DNA of 64,000 bases from Mytilisepta virgata (taxonomy: Eukaryota; Mollusca; Bivalvia; Mytilida; Mytilidae): NCBI GenBank assembly GCA_028015205.1, contig JAPWFG010000056.1:1-64000 (forward strand), written 5' to 3'. The translations under genes and the position numbers were made by a program. Below the pieces are notes generated by a model. The model saw nothing but the letters and a program-made list of their open reading frames with translations. It ran no database searches and was not told the DNA's origin. Below are positions 24,290 to 33,650 of the stretch, in pieces; position 1 is the stretch's first letter; each line of letters opens with the position of its first letter.

Positions 24290-27200
24290 CTAATGTGTCC
24301 ATAAATTTATTTTCTCTTTAGCTCTCTGGGCCGCTTCACGATGTGGTAATTTCCGTCCTGTTGTCGCAGTTTCATCTTCGAGTTGAGATTCCTCTTCTGT
24401 AGTTCCCTCTTCCGTGCAAATCTCTAGTGGATAGAGCTTGACGACCGGGCGAGATGTAGTTCCTGTTTTAGTTCGTATAATAGCTGAACGAACAAGTCCA
24501 TCTTTTCCTTTAATAAGTTCCTCAACAATTCCGGTTTTCCATAATATTCTGTGTCTATCATCATGAATTTGTACCACGTCTCCGATCTTAATTTTCGTCG
24601 AATTATCTCCAGTTTTCGTGTGAAATTCTCTAAGTGATGTTACATACTCCTTTTTCCATCTATTCCAAAATTGGTTTAACAGTAAAGATTGTCTCTCTGA
24701 ACGTTTCGTTAAGTTTTCCTTACGAATTCCTGAAACTTCAGTCAATTCAATTTCACTAGTTTGTGGATACGGCAATGTATTTATCCTACGGCCGCATAAA
24801 AGGTGAGCAGGGGTAAGTGGCTCAAGGTCCTCCGGGTCTGAAGAAATGTATGTTAACGGTCTATCGTTTAGAATGGATTCGATCTCGGTGACAACGGTCT
24901 GTAGTGTCTCTAAATCAACAAGTGATTTTCCTAATATTTTCTTCAAACAAGTTTTCGTCATACCTATTAACCGCTCCCACCAACCCCCAAACCAGGGGGC
25001 ACGTTTAGTGATGAACTGCCATTCAATCCCTTGGGTGGAAAAAGTCTCTCGTAAAGTTTCAGATTCACACAACTGTCTAATCTCCTCGGAAGCAGAAATA
25101 AAAGTACATGCGTTATCGGACATGATAATTCTGGGTATTGATTTTCTGCTGCAAAATCGTCTGAACGCCTGTAAAAATGTCTCTACGGATAAGTTTGTCA
25201 CAACTTCTAAGTGTACCGCTCTGGTGGTGGCGCAGGTGAATAAACATATGTAAGCCTTTCGCAAAACATTGTTCTTGTCTTTAACGTGTAATGCGCCTGA
25301 AAAATCTATCCCTGTTGCACTAAATGGTGGCGCCTCTTGTAGTCTAATCTTTGGTAACGGAGGTGGATCCGGCGCTGTATACGGTAATCCCATGACTTTG
25401 CGGCAGATAACGCACTTCTTCAATATTTTACGTACTAATTGTCTGATCGACGGAATCCAAAATGTTTGTCTGAGTTGTGAAATTGTCAAGTTTACTCCTG
25501 AATGAATTACTCTCTCGTGTGCATCCATCACAATTAGCTTCGATAAATGGTGTATGGCTTCTTTGAAATACGTCACTGCTTCTTCTTCAGTTTGTAAGCT
25601 AGTCAGTATATTGTCCACATATAAATCTCGCTCTAGTAATTTTGCCGTTTTACTGTCATTTTGTTGCAGGTGCTTGAGCAAAGTAGCACTCAAAATAAAG
25701 GGCGAGCAAGTCGCACCAAACAGTACTGCCTTGAATCTGTATGTAACTAATGGACTATCTGCGTCTGATGGATCACTAAGCCACAGAAATCGTGTAACAT
25801 CCCTGTCCTCCTCGCTTAATCCTACGTGTAAAAACGCTTTCTCGATGTCTGTAGTAATAGCATAACGATGCAGTCTGAATCTCACTAAAATTTTTGACAG
25901 ATCATTTAAAGCTGGCGGTGTGTTTATTAGGCAGTCATTAAGACTAGAGTGGTCTGGCGACATACGACAACTGCAATCGTATACGATATGTACAGGTGTA
26001 GTACTTGATTCCTTTTTCACAACGGGATGATGCGGAATATAATGTACTTTGGTGCTTGTCTGCTCTGATTCATCAACCTTTTCGATAAATCCTCGTCGTT
26101 CCTGTTCCTGTAGAATATCTCCGTATTTCTGTAATAAGTCTGGATCCTTTCGTAGTCTTCTAATTACGCTTTCTGTTCTCCTTTTTGTAACACTGTAATT
26201 TGACGGTAATTCCTTGTAATCTGGTTTCCATGGTAACTTTGCAATATATTTGTTATCTTGAAACTCAATTGATGATTCCTGATAGTTTTTCAAGTATTCG
26301 TTCTCGTTGTCGTGCTTTTCCGGGGCATCAATTCCCAGTGATTCCAGTTTCCAGAAGTTTTCTAGGTTAAATTCCTCTGCCTTATGGGATACTAATATGT
26401 TGAAAATACTCGAAGTCGTATTCGAACGCACCTTGCCTGGCTGTAAGGGTCCTGAAAGTAAGTAGCCTAACTTTGACTTTACTGCAGTAGGTCCATTTCC
26501 TCGTATCACTTTATCTTCAACAAATTCCCAGTAGTAGTCAGCACCAATCAGGAGGGAAATCTCGAACATGTCGTCTTGAGTAACTGGGTGTGCTAACTTT
26601 AATCCCTTCAAATAGTCACTGTTCCTGTTCACATAACGTATTTGATTCTGTAACGGTACGGCTATGGTAGGTACAATAAGAACCTCTATTGGAATTTTTC
26701 GTCTATTTTCGGTTTCAACGTATACAGTTGCTCTACGTAGCTCTCTTGCGCTCGTGCTTTCTTTTCCAAATGCAGAAAGTTGTATGGTTTCGTGGCATTC
26801 TGTCTTCAAGTTTAACTTCATGGCTAGGTCATTACTTACAAAAGATCGCTGTGCGCCTTCATCAAACAATATATTCGTCTCAGTACATGTATCGTCTGAC
26901 CATACGGGGGTAACGGCGGTTTTTAACAGTACACCTGAGCGCATCTGTTTCTGTGTTGAGTGTAGAACTGTGGCATCATCTTTTTCAATGTCGTTGTCAC
27001 TCACCATAATCACGGCTGCTGGTTGTTCAGGTGGGCTCTGCTTCTCAGTTTGATTACTGCTAGTTTTCTGTTTCTCTGTGGTACTCTCACTGTGTGATGC
27101 GGTAGTTCTAGTGGCATTGTTTGACGCGTGTCCATTACATAAACTAGAGTGGTGCCTTTTGTTACAGTGGCGACAAGTGTTTTTAGATTTGCATTCATTA

Positions 27201-27856
27201 GCATGATGATTTCCTAAGCAGTTAAAACATAAGTTACTGCGCTTAACAATTGACATGCGGGTTTTTGCGTCTGTTACTTTGGTGCAATTTGTAGGTGCGT
27301 GCACTTCTCTACAAAAAACGCATGGTTTTACAGCTATAATCCTTGATGGTTTTCTGTTTGTGTTGTTTGTGGGATACTTGCGTTGTGATTTTGCTCCTGT
27401 ATGAAAAGTTGAAGTAGTAGGAAACTCACCATTTAAGGAATTTAGGTCTGTGATCTGTCCGGCTTCCATGATCTGTATCTCATTCAGTATGCTTTTCCGT
27501 AGCTCTCTTAAATTCCAGCTGGAAGGGCCATGTTCTCTGGCTAGATGCTGTCTAATTTCGGGCGGTAACTTCTTCATTATAATCGGAATCAGTAATGTAC
27601 CGTATGTACTTTCGGGCTGTCCAAGCGATTCCAATCCTCTAACATACGCTTCACATTTATCGTAAAATGGCCTAAGACTTGACAGACTGTTCTTCGGCGG
27701 CGGGATCTCTAAAAGTGCCTGTAGGTATGCTTCTGTAATTTTGTGACTTTGCCTATATCGTTCGTTAAGTACATTAACGGCCTCTAAGTAATTTGCATGC
27801 GTGAGTGCGAATCCTGCTATAGTGCTCAGGGCTTCATTTTCGAGTAGCGATTTCAA
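24290..27856 (-). CDS. BEL/Pao gag-pol polyprotein, RNase H region deleted
   Basis: The frame has 1188 codons from the first Met, but it is open upstream to the frameshift near 27945, so Met-1 is not a true start. Rough residue positions: end of gag 1-150; Cys/His knuckles 178-240 (CVFC, CFNCLGNHHANEC, CRHCNKRHH); aspartic protease about 331 (DEGAQRSFV); reverse transcriptase 600-765 (TTDIEKAFLHVGL at 665, YVDN at 745); integrase zinc site 776-820 (AHERVIHSG, CVIC); integrase catalytic D-D-E at about 850 (GIDFSG), 911 (SDNACTF) and 958 (GGWWERLIG); C-terminal DUF5641-like domain to 1140. At about residue 767 the RT frame passes straight into 'HHLSKLIVMDAHER', so the RT C-terminal part and all of RNase H are absent. 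The protein should therefore not support full reverse transcription, although integrase looks intact. Confidence 0.9.
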   Translation of the reverse strand: MKSLLENEALSTIAGFALTHANYLEAVNVLNERYRQSHKITEAYLQALLEIPPPKNSLSSLRPFYDKCEAYVRGLESLGQPESTYGTLLIPIIMKKLPPEIRQHLAREHGPSSWNLRELRKSILNEIQIMEAGQITDLNSLNGEFPTTSTFHTGAKSQRKYPTNNTNRKPSRIIAVKPCVFCREVHAPTNCTKVTDAKTRMSIVKRSNLCFNCLGNHHANECKSKNTCRHCNKRHHSSLCNGHASNNATRTTASHSESTTEKQKTSSNQTEKQSPPEQPAAVIMVSDNDIEKDDATVLHSTQKQMRSGVLLKTAVTPVWSDDTCTETNILFDEGAQRSFVSNDLAMKLNLKTECHETIQLSAFGKESTSARELRRATVYVETENRRKIPIEVLIVPTIAVPLQNQIRYVNRNSDYLKGLKLAHPVTQDDMFEISLLIGADYYWEFVEDKVIRGNGPTAVKSKLGYLLSGPLQPGKVRSNTTSSIFNILVSHKAEEFNLENFWKLESLGIDAPEKHDNENEYLKNYQESSIEFQDNKYIAKLPWKPDYKELPSNYSVTKRRTESVIRRLRKDPDLLQKYGDILQEQERRGFIEKVDESEQTSTKVHYIPHHPVVKKESSTTPVHIVYDCSCRMSPDHSSLNDCLINTPPALNDLSKILVRFRLHRYAITTDIEKAFLHVGLSEEDRDVTRFLWLSDPSDADSPLVTYRFKAVLFGATCSPFILSATLLKHLQQNDSKTAKLLERDLYVDNILTSLQTEEEAVTYFKEAIHHLSKLIVMDAHERVIHSGVNLTISQLRQTFWIPSIRQLVRKILKKCVICRKVMGLPYTAPDPPPLPKIRLQEAPPFSATGIDFSGALHVKDKNNVLRKAYICLFTCATTRAVHLEVVTNLSVETFLQAFRRFCSRKSIPRIIMSDNACTFISASEEIRQLCESETLRETFSTQGIEWQFITKRAPWFGGWWERLIGMTKTCLKKILGKSLVDLETLQTVVTEIESILNDRPLTYISSDPEDLEPLTPAHLLCGRRINTLPYPQTSEIELTEVSGIRKENLTKRSERQSLLLNQFWNRWKKEYVTSLREFHTKTGDNSTKIKIGDVVQIHDDRHRILWKTGIVEELIKGKDGLVRSAIIRTKTGTTSRPVVKLYPLEICTEEGTTEEESQLEDETATTGRKLPHREAAQRAKEKINLWTH

Positions 27857-27879
27857 ATAATTAAACTTCTCAATGTTTG

Positions 27880-28455
27880 TCAGTGATGGGTTAAGATGTA
27901 CAGCCGACTCGTAAGAGTCCCAAAAAGTTTGCCAGTGTAGAATATTCCGTTGAATGTTGGCAGTGTTAATTTGGGTAAGCGGTGATTACTTGCGCTGACT
28001 TGCGGAGTAGCATGATGTGACTCTGAGGCAATGTAAGATGTTTGCGGCGGAGCGGAATAGGATGTCCCTTGAAATCTGGTCTCTTTTTCAACACTAGCGG
28101 GGATGAAAGGAGGACTTTCTACATTGAGCACCTGATAAGAAGACTGAGTTGTGGTTGAACGTGCGGGGTCTTGGGTACTTTGCAAGAAATTACGAAAATG
28201 TTTAAGCTTAGTATCAAAATTATTAGAATACTCATCTGTTTCCACTATTTCGTTCTCAGCATCTTGTGTGTCTGTTTCCTCCAGTATCTGTTCATTAAGT
28301 TTCTCCAAGAATATCTTCTTCTTTGTAAGATTATTGAATGCGGTCATCAAATCCTCCCGATCGTAGTTTTCATTCTGCTTTGCCTCTTCAAACTTGCGAA
28401 AAAGTCTAGTTACGGCACTTCTGTTTCCAGTTCGAACTGATTTTAACTTCTCCAT
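27880..28455 (-). pseudogene. BEL/Pao gag N-terminal part, frameshifted
   Basis: The frame starts at the first ATG after the primer-binding site (MEKLKSVRTGNRSAV) and has a charged, coiled-coil-like region to about residue 90, a Ser/Thr-rich linker, and 'LPKLTLPTFNG' near residue 165, a phrase that opens the conserved gag region (DUF1759-type) of BEL/Pao elements. Just after it, at about 27941-27949, one base is missing compared with what the family pattern needs, and the frame runs to a false stop at 27880. The correct frame is open from that point into the long pol frame. I infer that gag and pol were one reading frame before this loss. Confidence 0.8.
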
Positions 28456-28473
28456 TGGTCACGGCACCATAAA
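28455..28473 (-). promoter_or_regulatory. tRNA primer-binding site of the BEL/Pao element
   Basis: Directly after the 5' LTR on the minus strand comes TTTATGGTGCCGTGACC. TGGTGCCGTGACC has the TGG start expected to pair with the CCA end of a tRNA; the tRNA is not identified. The site includes a start codon with a three-codon frame (ATG GTG CCG TGA) just ahead of the gag start at 28455. Confidence 0.7.
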
Positions 28474-28629
28474 TGTCGGGGATTACACTCTAATGTAAGA
28501 CAGAACAAAACACAGCTGTACAGCTTTACGTTTACTTGCTACTCAGATACTAAGGCGACGCCCCCACACTGACGTCGACCTTGGTTACAATAGGAAAACG
28601 CGACGTCGTGTATCCCGCGCTTCTCGACA
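28474..28629 (-). repeat. 5' LTR of the BEL/Pao element
   Basis: 156 bp with ends TGTCG/CGACA as short inverted repeats. It differs from the other LTR at one position (A at 28566 versus G at 23831). It should carry the element's promoter, but I see no clear TATA box. Confidence 0.93.
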
Positions 28630-28634
28630 AGTAT

Positions 28635-29190
28635 AGCTCCACATTTTGTAGATTTGACAAACAGTGATGTTGGCATACAACTTGAAACTGTTACGCTGTC
28701 TGTAAGACACAAATGATGCCCCCGCCTGACCACAGGAAATTATAAATTCAACACTATGTATGATGATATATGTTTTACAAAAATGTATTCTTATGCTAAA
28801 GGCTATACTTGCAGGGCTGCATGTCTAGCCAACAGGTTTCAATTTTCAAGAGACATCCTACAAAATATTAAAGCTGTATCTCCAAAACTGTAGGAGGAGA
28901 TAGCCCAACAAACTATGATCTCTTTAAGCAGCTTGCAAAAATGACTAAGTCCAACTACCTGTCATTTTCAGAATATTTGGAAATAATCAAAATCCTGTTG
29001 CCATGCGCACCTTCATTATGTATATGAACATCCTACAAAATATTAAACTTGTATCTCCAAAACTTTGGTAGGAGATAGCCAGACAAACAATGTATCCTAA
29101 TCCAGACGGACAGACAAACGGCAGGACGGACGGACAGGGGTAAATTAATATGCCCCCCGACATTTTGTCGCGGGGGAATAATAAAAATCT
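28635..29190 (+). repeat. G4-type repeat with 3' hairpin
   Basis: The unit 'catcctacaaaatattaaa' with 'gtatctccaaaact' and 'ggaggagatagcc' occurs at 28852 and 29029 (177 bp apart). It is followed by 'gacggacagacaaacggcag' and a hairpin at 29152-29176 (CCCCCCGACA/TGTCGCGGGGG), then AATAATAAAAA. Bases 28635-28850 show no gene. Confidence 0.5.
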
Positions 29191-29506
29191 TTATCTCAGC
29201 TGGGCACCTGTACATTCAATTATCAATAGCACCTAACCTTCCGAGGGCCACCTGGCATTTGTTAATTACAGGTGTTATAATTGATTGTATAAACATAGTC
29301 TGTTAATTAGCCTGCCACATAGGTAATTATTTCAGTCTTTACATGTAAATTCGTACATCATCTTTATACATTGTACTACACTACAAAAAACCATTCTTGA
29401 ATTTGCCGACGGGATTATATAGGTTAAATTGAACAGTTTTTAGATTCTTTATGCACCAAATGAAAAAAGTGAGTTTAAAAACATACCAAAACCAACATGA
29501 ATAAAT
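29191..29506. other. No gene or repeat recognised
   Basis: AT-rich sequence between a G4-type end and a G2 5' end. Confidence 0.4.
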
Positions 29507-30042
29507 TGCTTCACTGAGCGCAGCTGGATACGACCGCAGAGCTTCAACCCTGAACAATTGGGGCAAAAATGGACACAATATTCGCACTTGATACAGGTCT
29601 GAATTTGGATTGTAATTAAATATTTGACACATAATAGGTTTCTGACACAGAATAACTGTAATCAAAGAACTTAGAATTGGTCATATGATTTGAATTTATA
29701 TTCAATTTTTTGCTTTTTGTGCAATACAATATGCTGAGGCGAATTGCCCCCCCCCCCCCCAAAAAAAAAATAATTTACCCCTTTTTTGCTTTTGTGCAAT
29801 ACACTATGAAGTTGCACATTGACACCCCCCCAAAAAAAAAACAAAAAACAAAAAACAATAAAAATTATTGTAACCCCCCCCCCCCCTTTTTTTGCAAAAA
29901 AAAATTTGAAATTTTCTTTTTAATTTCTGAAATCTGAAATGAGAAAAAAATTGCCCCCCCCCCCCCCCCCCAATTTCTCATTTACCCCCCCTAAATTGTT
30001 TTCACCCCCCCCCCCCATTTCTTTATACATAATTTACGACTT

Positions 30043-30107
30043 GTAAGGGAGGTAATCGAATCATACACAACATTTTAATTTAAATGTGTTTGGATTACCT
30101 CCCTTAC
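30043..30107. repeat. 65-bp palindrome with TAAGGGAGGTAATC arms
   Basis: GTAAGGGAGGTAATC at 30043 is mirrored by GATTACCTCCCTTAC ending at 30107, and the inner part (CACAACATTTTAAT/TTAAATGTGTT) also pairs. It is a miniature fold-back sequence with no coding content. Confidence 0.65.
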
Positions 30108-30124
30108 ACCAAGATAATAACCAA

Positions 30125-31564
30125 CTAGAGGCTCTCAAGAGCCTGTGTCGCTCACCTGTATCTAATGTGATTTTGGAAATTATGTAAAATTATATAATGA
30201 TTGAGACCAAGATTGGTTTAATTTGACACAGTATTTAAAATTAAAAACAGGTCATCTTAGTGTAGTCTTACAATAGCTACTGAAGACATCTTATCATTAT
30301 TATTTTTGAATATGTGTTCAAGTTGTGACCATTCAGAATTTTTTTTACAATTTTCTGATAGATTCTAAACATCTTGGATGATGGATCGGCAACAAAGTAA
30401 CAACACTTGGTCAGCACCTCATAAGGAACATTCATGCTATGTTTTGTTACATTCCATTCAGTGGTTCTCTAAAAGAAGTCATTTGTATGCATTTCCCATA
30501 GGGTCCAATGTTAAACTTAGTCCCCCGCTGGTGGCCATCTTGGATAATGGATCGGCTACAAAGTAACAACGCTTCGTCAGCACCTCATAAGGAACATTCA
30601 TGCCAGATTTAGTTTCATTCCATTCAGTGGTTCTCTAATAGAAGTCATTTGTATGCATTTCCCATAGGGTCCAATGTTAAACTAAGTTCCCCGCTGGCGG
30701 CCATCTTGGATGATGGATCAGCTACAAAGTAACAACACTTGGTCAGCACTTCATAAGGCACATTCAGGCCATGTTTGGTTTCATTCCATTCAACGGTTCT
30801 CTAAAAGAAGTCATTTGTATGCATTTCCCATAGGGTCCTATGTTAAACTAAGTCCCCCGCTGGCGGCCATCTTGGATGATGGATCGCCTACAAAGTAACA
30901 ACACTTGGTCAGCACCTCATAAGGAACATTCATGCCAGATTTAGTTTCATTCCATTCAGTGGTTCTCTAAAATAAGTCATTTGTATGCATTTCCCATAGG
31001 GTCCTATGTTAAACTAAGTTCCCCGCTGGCGGCCATCTTGGATGATGGATCAGCTACAAAGTAACAACACTTGGTCAGCACTTCATAAGGAATATTCATG
31101 CCATGTTTGGTTTCATTCCATTAAGTGGGTCACTAAAAGAAGTCATTTGTATGCATTTCCCATAGGGTTCTATGTTAAACTAAGTTCCCCGCTGGCGGCC
31201 ATCTTGGATGATGGATCGGCTACAAAGTAACAACACTTGGTCAGCACCTCATAAGGAACATTTATGCTATGTTTTGTTACATTCCATTCAGTGGTTCTCT
31301 AAAAGAAGTCATTTGTATGCATTTCCCATAGGGTCCTATGTAAAACTAAGTTCCCCGCTGGCGGCCATCTTGGATGATGGATCGGCTACAAAGTAACAAC
31401 ACTTGGTCAGCACCTCATAAGGAACATTCATGCCATGTTTGGTTTCATTCCATTCAGTGGTTCTCTATAAGAAGTTCAAAATGTAAAATGTTAACGACGA
31501 CGATGGACGACGGACGCCAAGTGATGAGAAAAGCTCACTTGGCCCTTTGGGCCAGACGAGCTAA
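30125..31564 (+). repeat. G1-family element with a strict 166-bp tandem array
   Basis: It starts CTAGAGGCTCTCAAGAGCCT and ends with a hairpin at 31532-31562 and CTAA. Seven tandem units run from about 30372 to 31490. The motif GGCCATCTTGG falls at 30532, 30699, 30865, 31031, 31197 and 31363, a period of 166 (once 167). Each unit also has a CATAGGGTCCTATG-type palindrome about 22 bp before the motif. The repeated 62-codon frames starting MMDR or MMDQ come from the repeat; 166 is not a multiple of 3, so no continuous protein can be encoded. Confidence 0.85.
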
Positions 31565-31796
31565 AAATGCTTATTGGGCCCTTTTTTGGCCCCTAATTCT
31601 TAAACTGTTGGGATCAAAACTCCCAAAATCAATCCCAACCTTCCTTTTGTGGTCATAAACCTTGTGTTTAAATTTCATAGATTTCTATTAACTTATACTA
31701 AAGTTATAGTGCGAAAACCAAATGTCTTCGGAAGACGACGACGACACCAGCGTCATACCAATATACGACCGCAAAAATTTTGCGGTCGTATAAAAA

Positions 31797-33352
31797 TGCA
31801 ACCCACCACACGAAGGTTGTTCTATACATCGTAAAGACCATACACTACGCATTAACACACTTTAGTATGCCGATGTAATGGAAACAAGAAAGTTTATTAT
31901 TTCTAAATAGGCCTCACTAGAAATTTACCCCATAACGCCGCCATTTTGAAAAATGACAATAAAAGATATTTATAACACAAATAATGATAAAAAAAAATCA
32001 ATCAATCACGCCAGTTTTTATTCTATACATTGTTTACACTCTGAACTACACAATTATACATTTTGTTGAGCCTATTTTATGTAAACATGGAAGTTTATTG
32101 ATTTTTAAATGAACCACCCCACCTCCTTCCAAGCACGCCCCATTTTGAAAAACAATGGTAAACAAGCCTTAATAAATACAGATAGGGAGCACTGTTTTAA
32201 AAAAAAAATCCTTCTATACATGTACATCGAAAATATAGTATCGCAAAAATGACAGCTTCGCTTCAATATTCGGAATGATGAGGGAGGATTTTGAATTTTA
32301 AATTAGTGTCTCAACTGCCCATTTTTGGCGGGATTAAGAAGGTCAAAAGGGCAAACCGATTAATGTTAATTATTGATGAAATACGGGTGTAATATCCATG
32401 CACAACAAGTCCATATCTTATCAATGACTAATATTTAGGGCAAATATTTTCAAGTTATACCTGTAATTATGGTGTTATATACTTACTAATACTGGTATCA
32501 AATGTGAAGCGATGAAATATTCTACCATTTTGCATCATTAACGAATTGCACTATGGGTAATCTCACTTCTTTTCGCACCACGCAACATATTTACACACAA
32601 GCTATGTAAAATATCATGAAATTCATATCCTTCTACTATTTAAGTCCTTGTAATGATTAATAGAATAAAAAAAATAGCTTTTTATTTCATTTATCAATCA
32701 CCACTACCGTCCCACAAGACACAAAACTATTGGAGAGTATCTTTTACATGTGCTATTTTATCATTATATTAATTAAAGTTTTTGTTAAAAGAGAGTGTCA
32801 ACTGTCATCATTTTCTTCTTAAAATACATTCTTGAAAAAATATCTAAATGTATAATGGCCTTTTTTTAACAATTGGTAGGGTCGACCATATCAATTGTTA
32901 AATAAAGGCAATTATACATTCAAAGATATTTTTTTCTATGAATTTCTTGAATAAATAAAAAATATATTTACCTAGACAAAGTTCAAAGAAAAAATCCAAT
33001 AATGAAACGGATATTTATTAAAACTTACTGTAGCACACTAAAAAAGATTTAAATGAAACATGACAGCCACACTGCATATCCCCGCACCACTGTTGTGTTA
33101 ATCACAAAATTAAATGATACAAGTTCAATCAAAGGAATATTTCACAAAAGAACAATAACATTTTTTCACTGTTTCACTACCATTTCTTCTTTTTTTAATA
33201 ATTCAGCGAGTGCTATGAATGGCAAAACACAAATGACCAAAGAAATTATACTCAGATGTGACAATAACTTCAGTAATGAATTGGACAGTTGAGATAGTAG
33301 TCATAAATTTAAATATTATACCTTTAAGATTTTGTCTCTCTATTTGTCTATA
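31797..33352. other. No gene recognised
   Basis: AT-rich sequence with no supported open frame. A palindrome lies at 32834-32946 (listed separately). The 79-codon plus-strand frame at 33053 has no recognisable domain. Confidence 0.4.
32834..32946. repeat. 113-bp palindrome
   Basis: A left arm of about 42 bp (from 'gaaaaaatatctaaatgtat' to 'tttaacaattg') is mirrored by the right arm (from 'caattgttaaataaagg' to 'aaagatatttttttc') around a 16-bp centre containing GGTCGACC. A few mismatches. It looks like a MITE or fold-back relic. Confidence 0.7.
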
Positions 33353-33650
33353 TTAAAGAAACCGGTCCATATAATGTTATATGGACCAATGGGTGTGGCT
33401 TAATTATTATATGGACTGGTGGGCGGAGCTTAATTATTATTATAAGTTTTGGAACGTTTTCACATTGAAATAAGTATAATATAGCTAATAGTTCATTGAA
33501 CTGAAGGTCAAATGGCACTATATGGACCGGTAGGTCGCCCTAAAAAATTATATGGACCTCAGCTGCGCTTCAATACATATAATTTTTTCGGGACGACCTA
33601 ACGGTCCATATACTGCCATATGACCCTCAGTACAATGAACTATTTGCTAA
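33353..33650. repeat. Long palindrome with about 70-bp arms, plus a short tandem
   Basis: Arm 33483-33552 and arm 33576-33650 are inverted copies: 'agttcattgaactgaaggtc' against the complement of 'gaccctcagtacaatgaact', with TATATGGACCG and TAGGTCG in both. The loop is about 23 bp. To its left 'tatatggac' units at 33377-33440 form two direct copies ending 'cttaattatta'. Confidence 0.7.

Larger units (their letters stand above)
23734..28634 (-). mobile_element. BEL/Pao LTR retrotransposon with 5-bp target duplication
   Basis: Two LTRs of 156 bp (23739-23894 and 28474-28629) begin TGTCGGGG and end CTCGACA, and are flanked by the direct repeat AGTAT (23734-23738 and 28630-28634). The coding strand is minus, the same orientation as the host ARM gene whose intron it occupies. 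Order 5' to 3' on the minus strand: LTR, primer-binding site, gag, zinc knuckles, aspartic protease, reverse transcriptase, integrase, 3' untranslated region (24289-23895), LTR. The 3' region has short repeated phrases such as 'aacagtccat' and 'cacagtct'. Next to the 3' LTR I see GCGGCCCCCAGGA rather than a clean polypurine tract. The element looks recent but cannot make its full protein set. Confidence 0.95.
29507..31796 (+). repeat. G2-family element, copy ii, with a G1 element in its 3' half
   Basis: The start is 'ttgcttcactgagcgcagc' then 'tggatacgaccgc'. The 5' half has the poly-C/poly-A module also found in G2 copy iii (29625-30020, with C-runs of up to about 18). The 3' end is 'aaaccttgtgtttaaat', a CGACGACGAC tract, and a perfect 14-bp-arm palindrome at 31763-31791 followed by AAAAA. 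A complete G1 element occupies 30125-31564; its right edge meets the G2 phrase 'tgcttattgggcccttt'. Confidence 0.7.

Noticed and set aside
24846..27665. Plus-strand frames of 70-135 codons across the BEL/Pao region
   Set aside because: They are antisense to a well-supported polyprotein and have no domain of their own.
30378..31658. Series of 62-codon frames starting MMDR or MMDQ that look like a small protein family
   Set aside because: They repeat because the DNA unit repeats every 166 bp, which is not a multiple of 3; there is no continuous frame, splice signal or domain.
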